From the NCBI RefSeq assembly GCF_004664715.2, contig NC_051083.1, forward strand, positions 115,516,534-115,580,533: a stretch of DNA of 64,000 nt, in the 5' to 3' direction. The DNA comes from Peromyscus leucopus. Taxonomy: Eukaryota > Chordata > Mammalia > Rodentia > Cricetidae. The translations under genes and the position numbers were made by a program. Below the pieces are notes generated by a model, which was given only the letters and a program-made list of their open reading frames with translations, was not told the origin of the DNA and ran no database searches. Numbering within the stretch: position 1 is the stretch's first letter; every line of letters begins with the position of its first letter. Shown in pieces: positions 10,096 through 22,151 of the stretch.

Positions 10096-10699
10096 CAGAA
10101 ACAGATCAAAATGACCTTTTGATTCCTCATTGCTTCATGTTGCTACCCTTCTAATGCCTTGCCTTCATATAGAAACAAGAATTCAGGAAATAAAGGAAAC
10201 TGTTTATATTCTGGGAGACTATACTATGAAAAGCTCTTGGTGGCTCATGGAAAACTAAAACTAGAAAAATGAGCAAAGTATGACTCAAACATAAATGCTC
10301 TCCCTAATCAAGACAACTTCTGCAATCCATAGAGCCAAATGAACTTCCTCCAACTCCCTTCTTTCCTGGAGGGTTTTCTAAACTCACCTAATATTGACTG
10401 AGTTTAACAGCTAGGACAGTACCCTTGGGTTCTCAGGAGAAGGAAGAAATACATACACAGAGTATATATTTATTGCTGAAAACAACAAGGACTCCAGATT
10501 GGTGAGTCAAAGCAATACCCGCAGGGACAAAGGAAACTTCGGACATGTGGAGGAGATAGATCAATAAGCCCAGAGGTATGGAAACAAGGACTGATAAACA
10601 GCTCCTCCAAACAATGTACAATGATACATAAGAATACAGGACAAGGAGCTAAGAGAACTGATATAGGTTAACTCCAAATAGCAGGTTTTTCATTACTAA
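10096..10699. other. No recognised feature
   Basis: About 600 bases of AT-rich sequence with no recognisable repeat or coding signature. Confidence 0.5.
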
Positions 10700-11085
10700 A
10701 AGACAATATTATTCAACAATATAAGGGGAATAGAAGTGATTTTACATTGCATTATGTACAGCCCTTGGAAATACAGTGCTAAGTGAAAGGTGCTAGACAT
10801 GAAAGATCATGAATTGTTTGATTTCATTTATACTAAATAATAAGCATAGGAAAACTGGATGCAAAGAACAGCTCAGTAATTGTTCAGAGCTGAGGGAACT
10901 GAGGTCTCAGGAGATGGTAGCTAATGGGTACTGGGTTTCTTTGGGGAGCAATGAAAATGTTCTAAACTTGATTATGATGATAGCTATACAACTTTGTGAA
11001 TATGTTTTTTAAAAACAGTTGAATCATACACTATAAATGTATAAGTTGGTACATCAAGTTTTAGTTCAATAAGGATGTTATTTTT
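10700..11085 (+). mobile_element. Ancient mammalian L1 (L1M-type) 3' end
   Basis: It has the diagnostic run of old L1 3' ends: GCTAAGTGAAAGG, GTTTGATTTCATTTATAC, GGGTACTGGGTTTCTTT, GATGAAAATGTTCTAAA-like sequence, and TACAACTTTGTGAATATG. It is heavily diverged and has no coding potential. Confidence 0.8.
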
Positions 11086-11426
11086 GTAAAGAGCAGGTTA
11101 TTGTGAACTCTTGATTTTCAAAATTTATGGGTAGTTATTGAATCTTCATAATATACAAATCTAGATGTGGTCAGGGAATATGAGCTTCTAGATTTCTTGC
11201 AAGTGCTCAGATAACTCTGACCATTAGCACATGGACTATGCTTCTGGGTGTTGTAAGGCTAGACAGTATCATGTCAGATTTTCAAACTGGATAGAAGAGA
11301 TTTTAAATACACTCACCACAAAGAAATAGTTGCTATTTAAAGTGATAGAGAAATAAACTCAATTGCCCAAATCTAATCATTCCACAATGTATATATTAAT
11401 TAAAATATTATGTTGTAAAAATAAAG
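11086..11426. other. No recognised feature
   Basis: AT-rich unique-looking sequence. Confidence 0.5.
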
Positions 11427-11615
11427 CAGGCTGGAGAAGTGACTCAGCAGTTAAGAACAATTGTTACTCTTGCAGAGGACATGGTTTTTGGTTCCCAGAA
11501 CACACCTGGCAGTTCATAACCTCTTGTAACTCCAATTTCAGGAGATCCAACACTGTCTGCTGGCCTCCTGGTATACCAGGCACACAAGCACTCATACACA
11601 TATAAAATGAAAATG
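11427..11615 (+). mobile_element. B2 SINE
   Basis: It opens with GCTGGAGAAGTGACTCAGCAG, the tRNA-like B2 head with an A-box, and continues through the CTCCTGGTATACCAGGCAC and CACTCATACAC tail to an A-rich end. Confidence 0.92.
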
Positions 11616-12124
11616 AAATAAATAGTTCTTTAAAAATGAAACAAAAATACTTTATTTTACTAACATATTAATGAGGAGAAATGACAGAAAAAAATACACA
11701 CATATAATTGCAACATTTAATTTATCATTGTGATGTTTTTCTATAACACATAAAATAAAGAATAAAGTTTTCCACAGAGGATACATTTCTGCCTTGGACA
11801 TCATTCAGGGCCCTATAGCTTACACAGCAATGACTCATGATTCTTTTCTTAATCTTTAATGATGTTGTTTACAAAATGACATCTACCCTGGGACTTCCCC
11901 CAAAGGATAATGAGACATTTGCTACTGAGACAGAGAGTGGAGAGCCTATTTTTGGCATTAGCCTGGAAAGAACAGAGCAGTGGACCAGTCACCTAACAAT
12001 ACAAATCAATAAAAATGTGTCCATTCTTAAAGTCAAAATTATGGTGTTCGGAAACCATGTTCTCCACAGAAATATACACTTTCTTGTAATAATACGAATT
12101 AACATCTCTATAACAATTCATAAT
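11616..12124. other. No recognised feature
   Basis: About 500 AT-rich bases. The 96-codon frame at 11837-12127 has no recognisable family and runs into a MIR remnant, so I treat it as chance. Confidence 0.5.
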
Positions 12125-12260
12125 TAGAGAATTATTTTCACCTATTCCCCTCACAACAAGCAAATGAAGTGGGTATGCAAACAAAAAACTCTGGGAAATG
12201 AAGTGACTCACTAAAGGATTCAACCTACAATCTTGTGTCTGGACTATACATCCAAAGCAG
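12125..12260 (-). mobile_element. MIR SINE remnant
   Basis: Old tRNA-derived MIR core read in reverse: CTCACAACAAGCAAATGAAG, then GGAAATGAAGTGACTCACTAAAGG and TTCAACCTACAATC correspond to the MIR conserved core. Confidence 0.65.
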
Positions 12261-12404
12261 TTTCCAATATCTATCTACTATTTCTCTTAAATTGTTATTG
12301 AGTTAACTCCAAATTGCCATTCCTTTTTTTCTGGTAAGTTCAAGCATTCCTACAAAACAGATAAGGAAATCCTTGATGGTTGAAGCACAGAAATATAGGG
12401 ACTG

Positions 12405-12775
12405 TAGGTTTGGTAGTTTGAATGTAATTGGCCCCCATAAACTCCTAGGTAGTGGCATTATTAGATGTGGCTTTGTTATACTAGGTGTGCCCTTGCTGGA
12501 GGAAGTGTCTCACTGTGGAGTGGGCTTTGAGGTCTCCTTTGCTATGCTCAATGTGACAGACAGTTCACTTCCTGTTACCTGTGGCTCAAGATGTAGAACG
12601 CTCAGCTCCTTCTCCAGCACCATGTCTTCCTGTATGCCACCATGTCCCACCATGGTGATAATGGACTAAACTTCTGAAACTGTAAGCCACTACCTCAATG
12701 AAATGTTTTTCTTTGTAAGTGTTGCTGTGGTCACGGTGTCCCTTCACAGAAATAGAAACCCAACTAAGACAGTAG
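12405..12775. mobile_element. Interspersed rodent repeat, family not assigned
   Basis: About 370 bases that I recognise as a common rodent repeat: TTGGCCCCCATAAACTC start, CTCAGCTCCTTCTCCAGCAC middle, AACCCAACTAAGACAG end. I cannot name the family with certainty. The 98-codon frame in it (12373-12669) is not a gene. Confidence 0.65.
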
Positions 12776-12934
12776 GTAAAGGGGATCACTTGTTTCACGC
12801 CACCTACCAGGAGCTTACTAAGTACTGGAATATTGGTGTTCTTGTTGATTTTAAAATGTTGTAGTGAAACCTACTAATGTAAATACTAATAAGCAAATTA
12901 AGCAAATATATTGAAGACAGAAAAAAAAAGTCCT

Positions 12935-13110
12935 GGAGTTGGCTTCTATTGTCATCTCAGCATTTGGAGGATAAGACAGGAAGATCACAAGTCAGGGCTA
13001 CATACTAAGTTCCAGACCAGTCTGGATTACAGAATGAGACCATGACTCAAAAAAAAAAGGGAAAGAAAGAAAAAAAGGAAAAGGAAGAAAGGAAAGAAAA
13101 GAAAAAAGAA
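12935..13110 (+). mobile_element. Diverged B1-type SINE with purine tail
   Basis: It keeps the B1 layout: CATCTCAGCATTTGGAGGAT, GTTCCAGACCAGTCTGG, then AGAATGAGACCATGACTC and a long A/AG-rich tail (13040-13110). Confidence 0.65.
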
Positions 13111-13319
13111 AAAGTAAATATTTTGCCCCAGGCACTGGAATAGAAATGTATCTAAAAGCAATTCACTTTGTAAACTTTATTTTAGTATGAACTTTACTTG
13201 TGCTTGCGATTTACTTTACTCTTGATTAAATTCCTCTGAGGCAACCCCAGGCAATTCATATTGGATCTCCCCAGTGTGAAAGGCTTGATGTAGACACACC
13301 CTCTTAAAATACCATATTG

Positions 13320-13460
13320 TGGGCCAGCAAGATGGCTCAGCAGGTAAAGACACTTGTTGTCAACCTGGGTTCAATCCTGGGACCCACAGGGTAGAAAGAA
13401 GAATCAACTCCTACATGATGTTTTCTTACCTCTAGTCATGCACACATGTGTGTGCATGTG
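13320..13460 (+). mobile_element. B2-type SINE
   Basis: GGGCCAGCAAGATGGCTCAGCAGGTAAAG is the tRNA-like head (18 diagnostic bases: AAGATGGCTCAGCAGGTA). The body ends in the CA/TA microsatellite that follows. Confidence 0.8.
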
Positions 13461-13477
13461 CACACACACACACACAC

Positions 13478-13511
<34 letters not shown>
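13460..13511. repeat. (CA)n-(TA)n microsatellite
   Basis: About 10 CA units, a short bridge, then about 14 TA units, forming the tail of the preceding SINE. Confidence 0.95.
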
Positions 13512-13515
<4 letters not shown>

Positions 13516-13539
13516 AAATGTTAATATTATATTATGGAG

Positions 13540-13667
13540 TCAACAGGCTGTTTGGTAGGTAAAGGCACTTGCTATTAAATCTGATGACCTGAATACAATC
13601 CCAGGAATTTGTACAGTGGGATAGAATCTCTTCCTGCAAATTGCCCTGTGATTTACACACACATGGA

Positions 13668-13668
<1 letters not shown>
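13540..13668 (+). mobile_element. Diverged B2-type SINE
   Basis: CAGGCTGTTTGGTAGGTAAAGG corresponds to the B2 head, followed by a TCTGATGACCTGAATACAATCCC-like B-box region. Diverged; it ends in a CA microsatellite. Confidence 0.6.

Positions 13669-13718
<50 letters not shown>
13669..13718. repeat. (AC)n microsatellite
   Basis: About 25 AC units. They create an artificial poly-Cys/Val frame on the minus strand. Confidence 0.97.
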
Positions 13719-13720
<2 letters not shown>

Positions 13721-13784
13721 GCATGTGAGTACCCACATAAACACAGACATACAGGCACAGAAGAAGAAGAATAAATAAATGTAA

Positions 13785-14834
13785 ATTTTTGCTATCGTAT
13801 TGGATTTTTTTAGTGTCTTCCCATCAGACAATTTATGCAGTCTCTTTTTTGTCTTTTGTTTATGCCAAATATCTCTACACATATATGGCAAAAGTTGCTT
13901 ATCCACCCCATTGTTGTTCTCAAAATTCTTTCATAACAGATCACTGAATTATACTCAAATATTAACATATCTATCTAAAACAGTACATTTTCAGCCTCTC
14001 TTCAAAGTACATGTGTTCAGTAACTAAACTCATAAATGAGATACATTTGTGATTAGGTATTCAGCTGTGGTCCTGTAAAATGATAATGAAGCCAGAAAAT
14101 TCCCATCATTTAGTGACACTGTGGTCACTGTAACATCATAGTGCCATACATTATTCTTTTGTCTGTAATGTTGTAAACAAATCTAGCACATTGTCACTTG
14201 TACAGAATTATAGTAATATAATTATGTACAGAAGTAATTCTTGATAATGATGAGTATAATTCATTTATATGTACACCGTAATATATTTTAATACTATCTT
14301 AGAGTGTAATCCTGCTTACATAAAGATTCTCTGTGGAACACTGTAGCATAAATGTCAAGCTTGTCACACCTGTTGAGTGTATTAGGAGGTCACTTTGAGT
14401 GATTGACCTCTAGACATGTGTGAGTGCAGATTGTGATAGTCCCAGAAATGATACCATCACTTAAAGGTACATTTCTCATCATATTCCCCCACATTACTGA
14501 TGGCTGAATGTATTAGAAAAACAAAATTTGCTATAATGCCCAAAAATAGAGCAAATAGACACTTCTTGCATCTCCCTTCCTATATCTGGACGATTCAAAC
14601 ACAAATGTGATGTCTAGAATTCTAACATTTCCTCTTTGTCAATGAAAAATGATATCAGAATGGTTGGCTAGAAAGAGTGTGAATGCATGCATTTGTAGAG
14701 ACAGCTCTTTCAAACTTCTCATGTTAATTTATCTATTCTATGACATACAGGAATCATCCCTCTTAAGCCATACTAGGTGTATTGGCTGTTACAATTCAGA
14801 TATATTTTTCCTAGTAGTTTTGTATTTTCATTAA
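13785..14834. other. No recognised feature
   Basis: About 1 kb of AT-rich sequence without recognisable repeat or exon. Confidence 0.5.
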
Positions 14835-14990
14835 ATGGAATTGAACTACATCCCACAGCATCTCAGTACTCAGTGCTTCTCTGAGATACACATGGTGGAA
14901 AGAAATAACCAACTCTTATAAGTTGTCCATTACCATCCACACATGCACACATATACTCACAAATAAATAAACAAACAAACAAATGTAATA
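14835..14990 (+). mobile_element. Possible SINE (B2-like) remnant
   Basis: The 3' half resembles a B2 tail: CACATGGTGGAAAGAAATAACC, then CCACACATGCACACATA and an AAATAAATAAAC tail. The 5' half is not recognisable. Confidence 0.5.
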
Positions 14991-17340
14991 AAAATTTTGG
15001 TATTAGATTGTGAGACCCACATATGTCAGGGACATAGATATTAACAGAATTTTTAAATCTAGCAACTACTGTTCATTCTCTTTCTATCTACATACAAATT
15101 TATTATACAATGCTTACTTGGTTATTATTGCTTTACAATTTATTTAATTCTCCACACCAGACCGTGAAAGGAGAGAACATGACACACAATGGATGAACGC
15201 CAAGATAACTTAAACAGATGTTGGTCACAGTAAATTCAAGCTCTTGAACACTGTCAAATTGTTATTCAGAGTAGTGAGCCAAAAATCCATTCATAACTCA
15301 GGCATGTCCTGTTTTCCTGATCTAATCAAATGATACCATTACCCACCTGGGAGACATCTTATAATCCTCCTGTGCCCTCATTTCAACTTCCAGTCATCCT
15401 CAAATTTTAGCTATCCTATGTCAATTATCATCCCATCCATCGCTGACTCTCATCTTACTACAGTTCCCTCTAACTCTGACCTGACTAACCTATTAATTGG
15501 TCTATTTCAGTAACTGGAGATCTCTGTACACACATCTTCCCTACAAGGCACCAGATTATGGTGTTCCACAGTCTTCTGACCCATGTCAGAACATGTCACA
15601 CCCTTATTTTAAAGTCTTTGGGAATGTCCAGTCACTTGCAGGCCTAAACAGTCGTTGTGAGTCTTACTGATTAAACAAAATAAACTTAATAATATCTCCA
15701 TGTCTTTTTAATCCTTTATTTCCAAACCTGTGCACAATATTGAAGTGATGTTCCAAACTCATGTGGTTGTAAACCAGAGAAGCCTACCCTCAAATCTGAG
15801 CAAGAAAATTTCCCATAATATTTTTCTCCTGCAATGGCTGTTAATCTCTTGTCTTACAGGCAGCCCTCCCCTTTACTAGGGTCCTCCACACACAAGTTAA
15901 TATGTGACTGCTTAGTAAAGAATTGGAAAATAAATACCTATGGTAATACCAAGGCGCCTGGCATGCGGTGAGTGACATTCACCTAACCCAGAACTTTTGC
16001 AGAAGCATGCTGCTATCTGAACTTCCATAAACCCTCACATGCAAGGCTCCCACCACTCTGTTAGTCCCTAAAAGCCCTCTTAATTTCTCCCCTCCAGAAT
16101 CTGGCTTTTGACTGTCTGGAAGACTTGGTCTCTCTTTCTTCGGAGTCCTTCTACACCACTGATGTTGATTCCTAGTAGATGAGACAGGTTGGAGTGGCCA
16201 GGTCTGTCAGCATAGCTGCTCCTTTCTGAGCACCGAGGACACGCTGTTCTCCTTGCCTGGCCTGAACAGTCTCACGCAGCTGGAATCTACTCATCACAAA
16301 ATTAAAGATTTCAGGGGAAATATTGTCTGGAACTCCTTGCCTTCATCTTTTTTTCTTTTTGTTTTGAAAATAGAGTCTCTGCCTGGTTACACTCCCACCC
16401 CACACCCACCCAAGCCTGGAGTGGAATGAATGCAGAGAAGTTGTCCTGTTTTCTGTGCAGTGAAGACACGGGAAATTCAATATGTGTTTACAATGACAGC
16501 AAAGTTAAAATAGCTCATCTCATGCTACATTGCCAAATGAAGGATAACAGAGACATAAACATTGTCCTTAGAAAGATTCTTTTAGAGGAAAAGTATGAAT
16601 CGAATCATTTACTGAAGCACTGTTTGAACAGATGGTGTGATTAACAGCTAACATGTAAGCCATCTTGGGAGTTTATGGAAAAGTAAACAAGTGGAGCTAA
16701 AAAGAAATCACTCTCTTCCCCACAGGTTCTTTCATTCAGTTCACCAGGAAAATTGGAGAGGCAGTGTTTTGCAGGGCTGCGTTTCCTGGGGGGAGTTCGG
16801 TGGGAGAGGAGAGTTTCTTTACAGCAAGCCCACACAGATGCAGGACTGAGCTTCGAACTGGCCACCTGAGCACTGAGATGGGTCTGAGCAGCTGTGTCCC
16901 TCTACACTTGCTGACCTTTGTCACCTATCCAGGACTGTCTTCCTCTGTGATATCTGAAAGGCTGTCTTGCCTGAAAACGGGGAAAAGAAGTTTAGGTTTG
17001 AGACCCAAATATGTTCCTGACACTGCAAGGGGCTCTATTCCTCTAAGGCAGTCGAATGTTCCTGAGAGTCATTTATCAGGAAACTGAGGTTGTAGTAAGA
17101 GAAAGTGACACCAAATGCACAAATACTTCCCCCGTGGAGCTACCATTGAAACCTTGGCCTGCAGAATCCCAGGCTCTGAGAATAGGTTGCTGATAGGAAA
17201 AGAAAGAGCACTGGGCAGGATGGGTGGAGACTTGCAGATGAAAGTCTTCTCTGCTGACCTGTACTTCAAGGATGGCAGCTGTTGCCATATACACCTCGGC
17301 TTCTACATCTTTAAAATATGGCGGCAGGGGCTACAATACA
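14991..17340. other. Mostly unassigned sequence
   Basis: About 2.3 kb. The part 15360-15650 has the layout of an old mammalian LINE 3' end (ACCTATTAATTGGTCTATTT, CTACAAGGCACCAGA, CATGTCACACCC), low confidence. No frame here shows a recognisable domain, including the 107-codon frame at 16764-17087. Confidence 0.4.
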
Positions 17341-18664
17341 TATAACCACAGAGGTTAAGAACAGAGTAAGGGATTAGGGAGGAGGAAAAGATCTGTGGAA
17401 GGAGAAATAAAATATATAGTTATGGATGGATGGGAAGTTGGAGGGATTGGATGGAGAAGAGGAAGGAAAGAACAGTTAAGCAAGGAAATCTGGGGAGGAA
17501 CAGCTAAAATTAAGGACCATTTAAGAGATCTTATGGAAACTTACTATAGTAGAAGCTTCTTAAAATATATCCATATATTAAATCTAAATATAACAAGGGG
17601 TCACAATGCCTAAACTAGACATCTCTAGGCGCCAAATGAAACCTCCAGTTCCAAGAATGGGTTACATCTAATTGAGTCGTTGCCCAGAGGGGCCCCATGG
17701 AAACCATCCAAACAACCCAGGCTATTGCTAAGGCTACTACTTTCTCTTCACAAACTAATGATAAGACCCTATTGCTTAAGACAATACCTATACAATTCAC
17801 AGAAAACAGAATTCAAACTGGTGCCTACATAGAGACTTCACTTCTATGGACTAATGTTCATGATACTGGGGGTTATTCTTCATGCTACCAGAGAAAGGTA
17901 AACACCAACCCATTTACAAACTTTTCTGTTTGCAATGGTGACCTACCTGTAAGATATGCTGGTGAAACAGTGTCATGAAAGTTGGAGGAATAAATAACCA
18001 CTATCTGATTGAATTTAATACCTACTCCAAGAAATGGAACCTCATGGCTGGCACTTCCCAGGTGACCAAGAACCTGAAACCAAATAGGTCATGGACCTAA
18101 TGGAAAACCAAATGCTTCTGCTAAGGAAACATAGCAATAACAGTGAATTCTAATGACACTCTGCTGTACTCAGAGATAAGTGTCTTGCTCAGCCATCATC
18201 AGAGAAGCTTTTTCCTATAAGTAGGCCCACAACTGGACAAAGTGCAGAGAGTGAGAAACCTTGAAACACTCAGTCCTAAATGGGATGTCTCCAACAAATA
18301 CCTCATCTCACGGCTCAGGAAACCCTACAGAAGAGGAGGCAGAAAGATTGTAAGAGCCAGAAGGGATGGAGGACACCAAGAAAACAGTGTCTTCTAGGCA
18401 CAACAGGACTGAGACAAGCAACCTCACAGAGACTGTGGCAGCATGCATAGGCCCTATACAGGTCTAGGCCAGATGAGGTCCCAGCATTGAGGTGGAGTAT
18501 ACAAAGCCCCCATCTCTACCTCCCATTGTTAACCACTCTCAAAAAAGGAAAAATTATTTTTCTCCAACAGAGTCTCACTGGGTATACAAACTACATTTAG
18601 GGGCAGGCCTCATACCTATCAGGAGACAATCAACACAAATAGAATGCAATGGTGTTTTTGAAAG

Positions 18665-18708
<44 letters not shown>

Positions 18709-18960
18709 AAATATATGTGTTTCTGCATCTGTATGTTTCTTATTTTTCCGTTGCTCATTTTTATATTTGTTTCTGTGTTTTGTCCCATTCTGGTGTGTTT
18801 TTATTTTATTTTTTAGATGCCTGTATGCTTTCTAATGAGAGAGATCAAGAAAGGGTGTGCATTTGGGTAGACAGGGAGGATCCAGGAGGAGTAGAGGCAG
18901 GGAAGACCATTAACTGAATGTATTGTATTAAAAACTCATTTTGAATTTTAAGAAATGGTG
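17341..18960 (+). mobile_element. L1 LINE 3'UTR, 5'-truncated
   Basis: It is the same old L1 3'UTR type as 8365-10095, in the opposite orientation. The shared blocks include ATAGTAGAAGCTTCTTA, GTCTCACTGGGTATACAAAC and GCCTGTATGCTTTCTAATGAG. It is 5'-truncated at about 17341. The 141-codon frame at 18492-18917 runs through the GT repeat and is not a gene. Confidence 0.85.
18667..18708. repeat. (GT)n microsatellite inside L1 3'UTR
   Basis: About 20 GT units. At the same place in the related copy at 60447-60488 there is a (CA)n on the opposite strand, so the repeat seed is part of the L1 itself. Confidence 0.95.
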
Positions 18961-19149
18961 GTAGGACCAAATGGGCTCTGACATCATTTGGGTATCAAAA
19001 TAGTTGCTCCCCCAGACCCATTTCTGACCATCCTCAGCTAATATAAGGAGAATGTCTTTGGACACTGGTGTTGCTAAGTCACCACTTAGGCAAATTTTAA
19101 GAGCCTGGCTGAGCATTAGCTACAGGTGGCTTCTGTGTTCCTTTCCCAT

Positions 19150-19290
19150 TTGATGTTTCCTATGTGCAGCAACACCAGGGCACTGTGCTAGACAGTAGAG
19201 AAACAATGAACATCAATAGAGATATGGCATTTCTCAATCCAAACTTGGGCCCAGTGGAGAGGTACAGAAGGGAACAGATAATTAGAATGG
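19150..19290 (+). mobile_element. L2 LINE remnant
   Basis: CAGGGCACTGTGCTAGACAG followed by GAAACAATGAAC and GGCATTTCTCAATC matches the L2 3' end layout. Old and diverged. Confidence 0.55.
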
Positions 19291-19789
19291 GAAGGAATTA
19301 CATGGGAGCATAAAAGAGAGTCAGGCCATACCTATGGATTCTAGGTCTGCTGTGACAAGGTGCTGGTCTTGACAACATACTAAACAAATAGTCACCAACC
19401 ATTCTGATATTAAGACTCATTCAGGTGACCATTGCAAAATTAGCTGACTTTTCACCCTGACTTTCAATATCACTTACAAGTACTTACAGGTTTCCCAGGC
19501 CATTGGATCTAAAGATGCCTGAGAGCTCATGAATCACTTTTGTTTCCAAAAAGATTGAGCAAATTAACAGGGGGAGAAAATTATCTTTTGTGATAATACT
19601 CTACAAAATCAGTCTCTCTCCAGCTCCCTCTCTTCTCCTGCTCCCTTTCCACCTCTTCTCTTACCTCGTTCTGAGCTCTTTCATTTGAAGGGCTTTCTAT
19701 TAACCCTCTGGAACCTAATTCTAAAGAAGTTTCACTTTACATTTTTAAATCCTTTTAATATAATGTCCCCTATCAGGTTTCATTTTACC

Positions 19790-20010
19790 ATTCCTTGTTA
19801 TTTTATTCAGAATTTTAAGATTTTATTGATATATAATAACTTCATATACTGATGAGTATGATGCAATATTTTAATAAATGTATACACTGCACAAAATTCA
19901 AATAAGGGTAATTCATATGTTAACCACCTCAGACACATGTCATGTCCTGGAGTGGGATGCTCCAGTGCCACCTCTTCTAGTTATTTTGAGTCATGTATGA
20001 GTACAAGATA
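19790..20010 (-). mobile_element. Ancient L1 remnant
   Basis: GATTTTATTGATATATAATA, ATGTATACACTGCACAAA, TCAAATAAGGGTAATTCATA and ACCACCTCAGACA match the old L1 3' region read in reverse. The rest of 18961-20589 is unassigned AT-rich sequence. Confidence 0.6.
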
Positions 20011-20589
20011 GATTGTAAAAGGTTTCCTCTCCTCATTTAGTACAGTGAAAGACCTTTTGACTTACATTTGGAATTCACTGGAATGGAAAACACTACTGCT
20101 TGCCTGGAGTTGATGTGAGACACTGCTCAGTGCACAGACTCCTTCCTGGAATGAAATGACCCATTGGAGCATCACTCAAGTCAACGAAAGACAGACAGAC
20201 ATTTCTGTGAGACAAATGTTTTCTATGTAGTGGGTACTTATTCAGTATTTGACCAATGCCTAAACTTCAGTATTGTTTTATTGAGCTCTCAAAACTGTTT
20301 TATTAGGATATAATGCCTGCCACAATTCATCCTCAAAGGCAATTCTCTTCATTCTTTCCCACATGGCACCAATATTTTTCATTAGCTTACCAAGTGTTAA
20401 AATGTACACTCTGAACTGCTTAATCAGAGGATCTTCGGGGGTTTGAAGATTTTATATTTGTTCATCTGCAGTACTTTGTCATGAAAACTACTATCTGGCC
20501 TTAATATAGCTTATGCTTCTCTAGGTGAGAAAGAAATGGAAAAACCTGGCCTTTTATTGATCTTTCTGTTTTCCTTCTTTCTCTTTTTG

Positions 20590-20715
20590 TTTTAAGACAG
20601 GATTTTATTCTGTAGCCCAAGCTGGTTAGAACTCAATATGAAGCCCAGGCCAGCTTTGAACTTATTCCCCCAAGTACTGGTACTACACGTATATACATAC
20701 CCTCATGCCCTGTTG
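20590..20715 (-). mobile_element. Old B1-like SINE
   Basis: AGACAGGATTTTATTCTGTAG, GCCCAGGCCAGCTTTGAAC and CAAGTACTGGTACTACACG give the B1 order in reverse; diverged. Confidence 0.65.
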
Positions 20716-21207
20716 AACAATTGGATTCATTATATAATTAAATAAAGTCTCAAAAGGTAAATAAAAGATTATATTTACTCTTTATAAGTCTACAGTAACT
20801 TGAATTAATTGCGTGCCTAAATTACATTTAATTTGCATTAAAAGTTTTAAATTGTGTTGTTGAGATAAATATAATTTACCATGATTTCTGATTACCTTAG
20901 AAGAAAAAACAAACATATATGAAATCATTGATCTGGAAGAACTGTTAATAATTTTGTGCTGCTAGGAAAACTCCCTTGAGTGGGAAAGTAAGTCACAACA
21001 CATTTTGAAATGTGACATAATTACTGTAAACATGGGCACAGGAAAAGAGAAAAAGCACAAACATTGTTTATGGTCACGAGTAAAAGCTGGTATTTCGTGG
21101 GTTTTGTTCCATTTGTTATAGTATTCTGTGGCTTCCATGTTTGCTGTTGTTGTTATTATTGTGTTGTTGTTATTGTTATTCAGTTTTGGTTTTAGTTTTG
21201 GTTTGTT
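20716..21207. other. No recognised feature
   Basis: About 490 AT-rich bases, with a short TTG/TTA-rich stretch at 21140-21180. Confidence 0.5.
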
Positions 21208-21345
21208 AGAAACAGGGTTTCTCTGTGTAACAGCCTTGGCTGTTCTGGAACTAGCTTTGTAGACCATGATGGTCTCAAACTCATAGAGATCCTATCTCTG
21301 CCTCCTGAGTGCTGGGACTAAAGGCATGTACCATCATGTCTGGTA
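21208..21345 (-). mobile_element. B1 SINE
   Basis: Reverse B1: AACAGGGTTTCTCTGTGTAAC, CAAACTCATAGAGATCC, TGCCTCCTGAGTGCTGGGAC and AAAGGCATGTACCA. Confidence 0.88.
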
Positions 21346-21524
21346 GAGCATTAGCTTTTTACCTCGAATTTTCCAACATGCTTTTGCTTTCGATAGAGAA
21401 CAATGTCAGTGATAGGCAGCTATTGTCTAGTGATATTCATTTACTTTACAGATAATAGCATTAAAGCCCAAGGTATCTTGCAAAGCCCAGAAAGTCTTGG
21501 CTCAGGGTTCAAGGTGGCTTTTAT

Positions 21525-21660
21525 TGTTTGTCTTACAGGATCTTACTATGTAACCCTATCTGGACTGGGACTGGCTGTATAGACCAGATCATCCTGGAAC
21601 TCACAGATAGATGCCAGTCTCAACTGTCCAACTTTAAAAACATGTGCCACCCTGCTGGAC
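21525..21660 (-). mobile_element. Diverged B1 SINE
   Basis: CAGGATCTTACTATGTAACC, ATCATCCTGGAACTCACAG and AACATGTGCCACC follow B1 order in reverse. Confidence 0.65.
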
Positions 21661-22151
21661 TTTCACTCAGAACTATAAAAGTATAATGTTCTTTGTTTTT
21701 GTTTTTGTTCTTGTCATTCATTTTTTTCTTTCTCTTTTTTCATTTTATTATTGTGAAGATAAGCATACACACAATGGATTTCATTATGACACCATCATGA
21801 GTACATATCATTGTACTTTTTCAATATTCGCACACCTTCATTACCCTCACTTGTTTCTTCTTCCTCTTTCCTGTTTGTCACCTTCCTCACCTCAAATAGT
21901 GCTCCTGTCTAATAAGTTGTACTTTGAATTCAGATTTGGGAACACCTAGAAAAATTTCAATCAACTTAAAAATTTGAGTAAAGTAAGAGTTCTACTCATC
22001 CCATACTCAAGGAGGAAAGCATGGTTTTTTATGAGCAATATATGTCTTACTAGGCAACTTCTTGGTTTCAGTGGATCAGCACTGGGGATTCAGTATTTAG
22101 TAGAGATCTCCCCTGCAAAACTCTGCTGTGGATATGGATCCCTCTGTATGC

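Noticed and set aside
12373..12669. 98-codon frame that looked like a small secreted protein
   Set aside because: It falls inside a common dispersed rodent repeat.
13532..13906. 124-codon minus-strand frame rich in Cys and Val
   Set aside because: It runs through a CA microsatellite and a SINE; no conserved domain.
16426..17345. Cluster of 60-107 codon frames in unique sequence, considered as exons
   Set aside because: No recognisable domain, no consistent splice sites and overlapping frames on both strands.
18492..18917. 141-codon plus-strand frame with poly-Cys/Val
   Set aside because: L1 3'UTR with a GT microsatellite.
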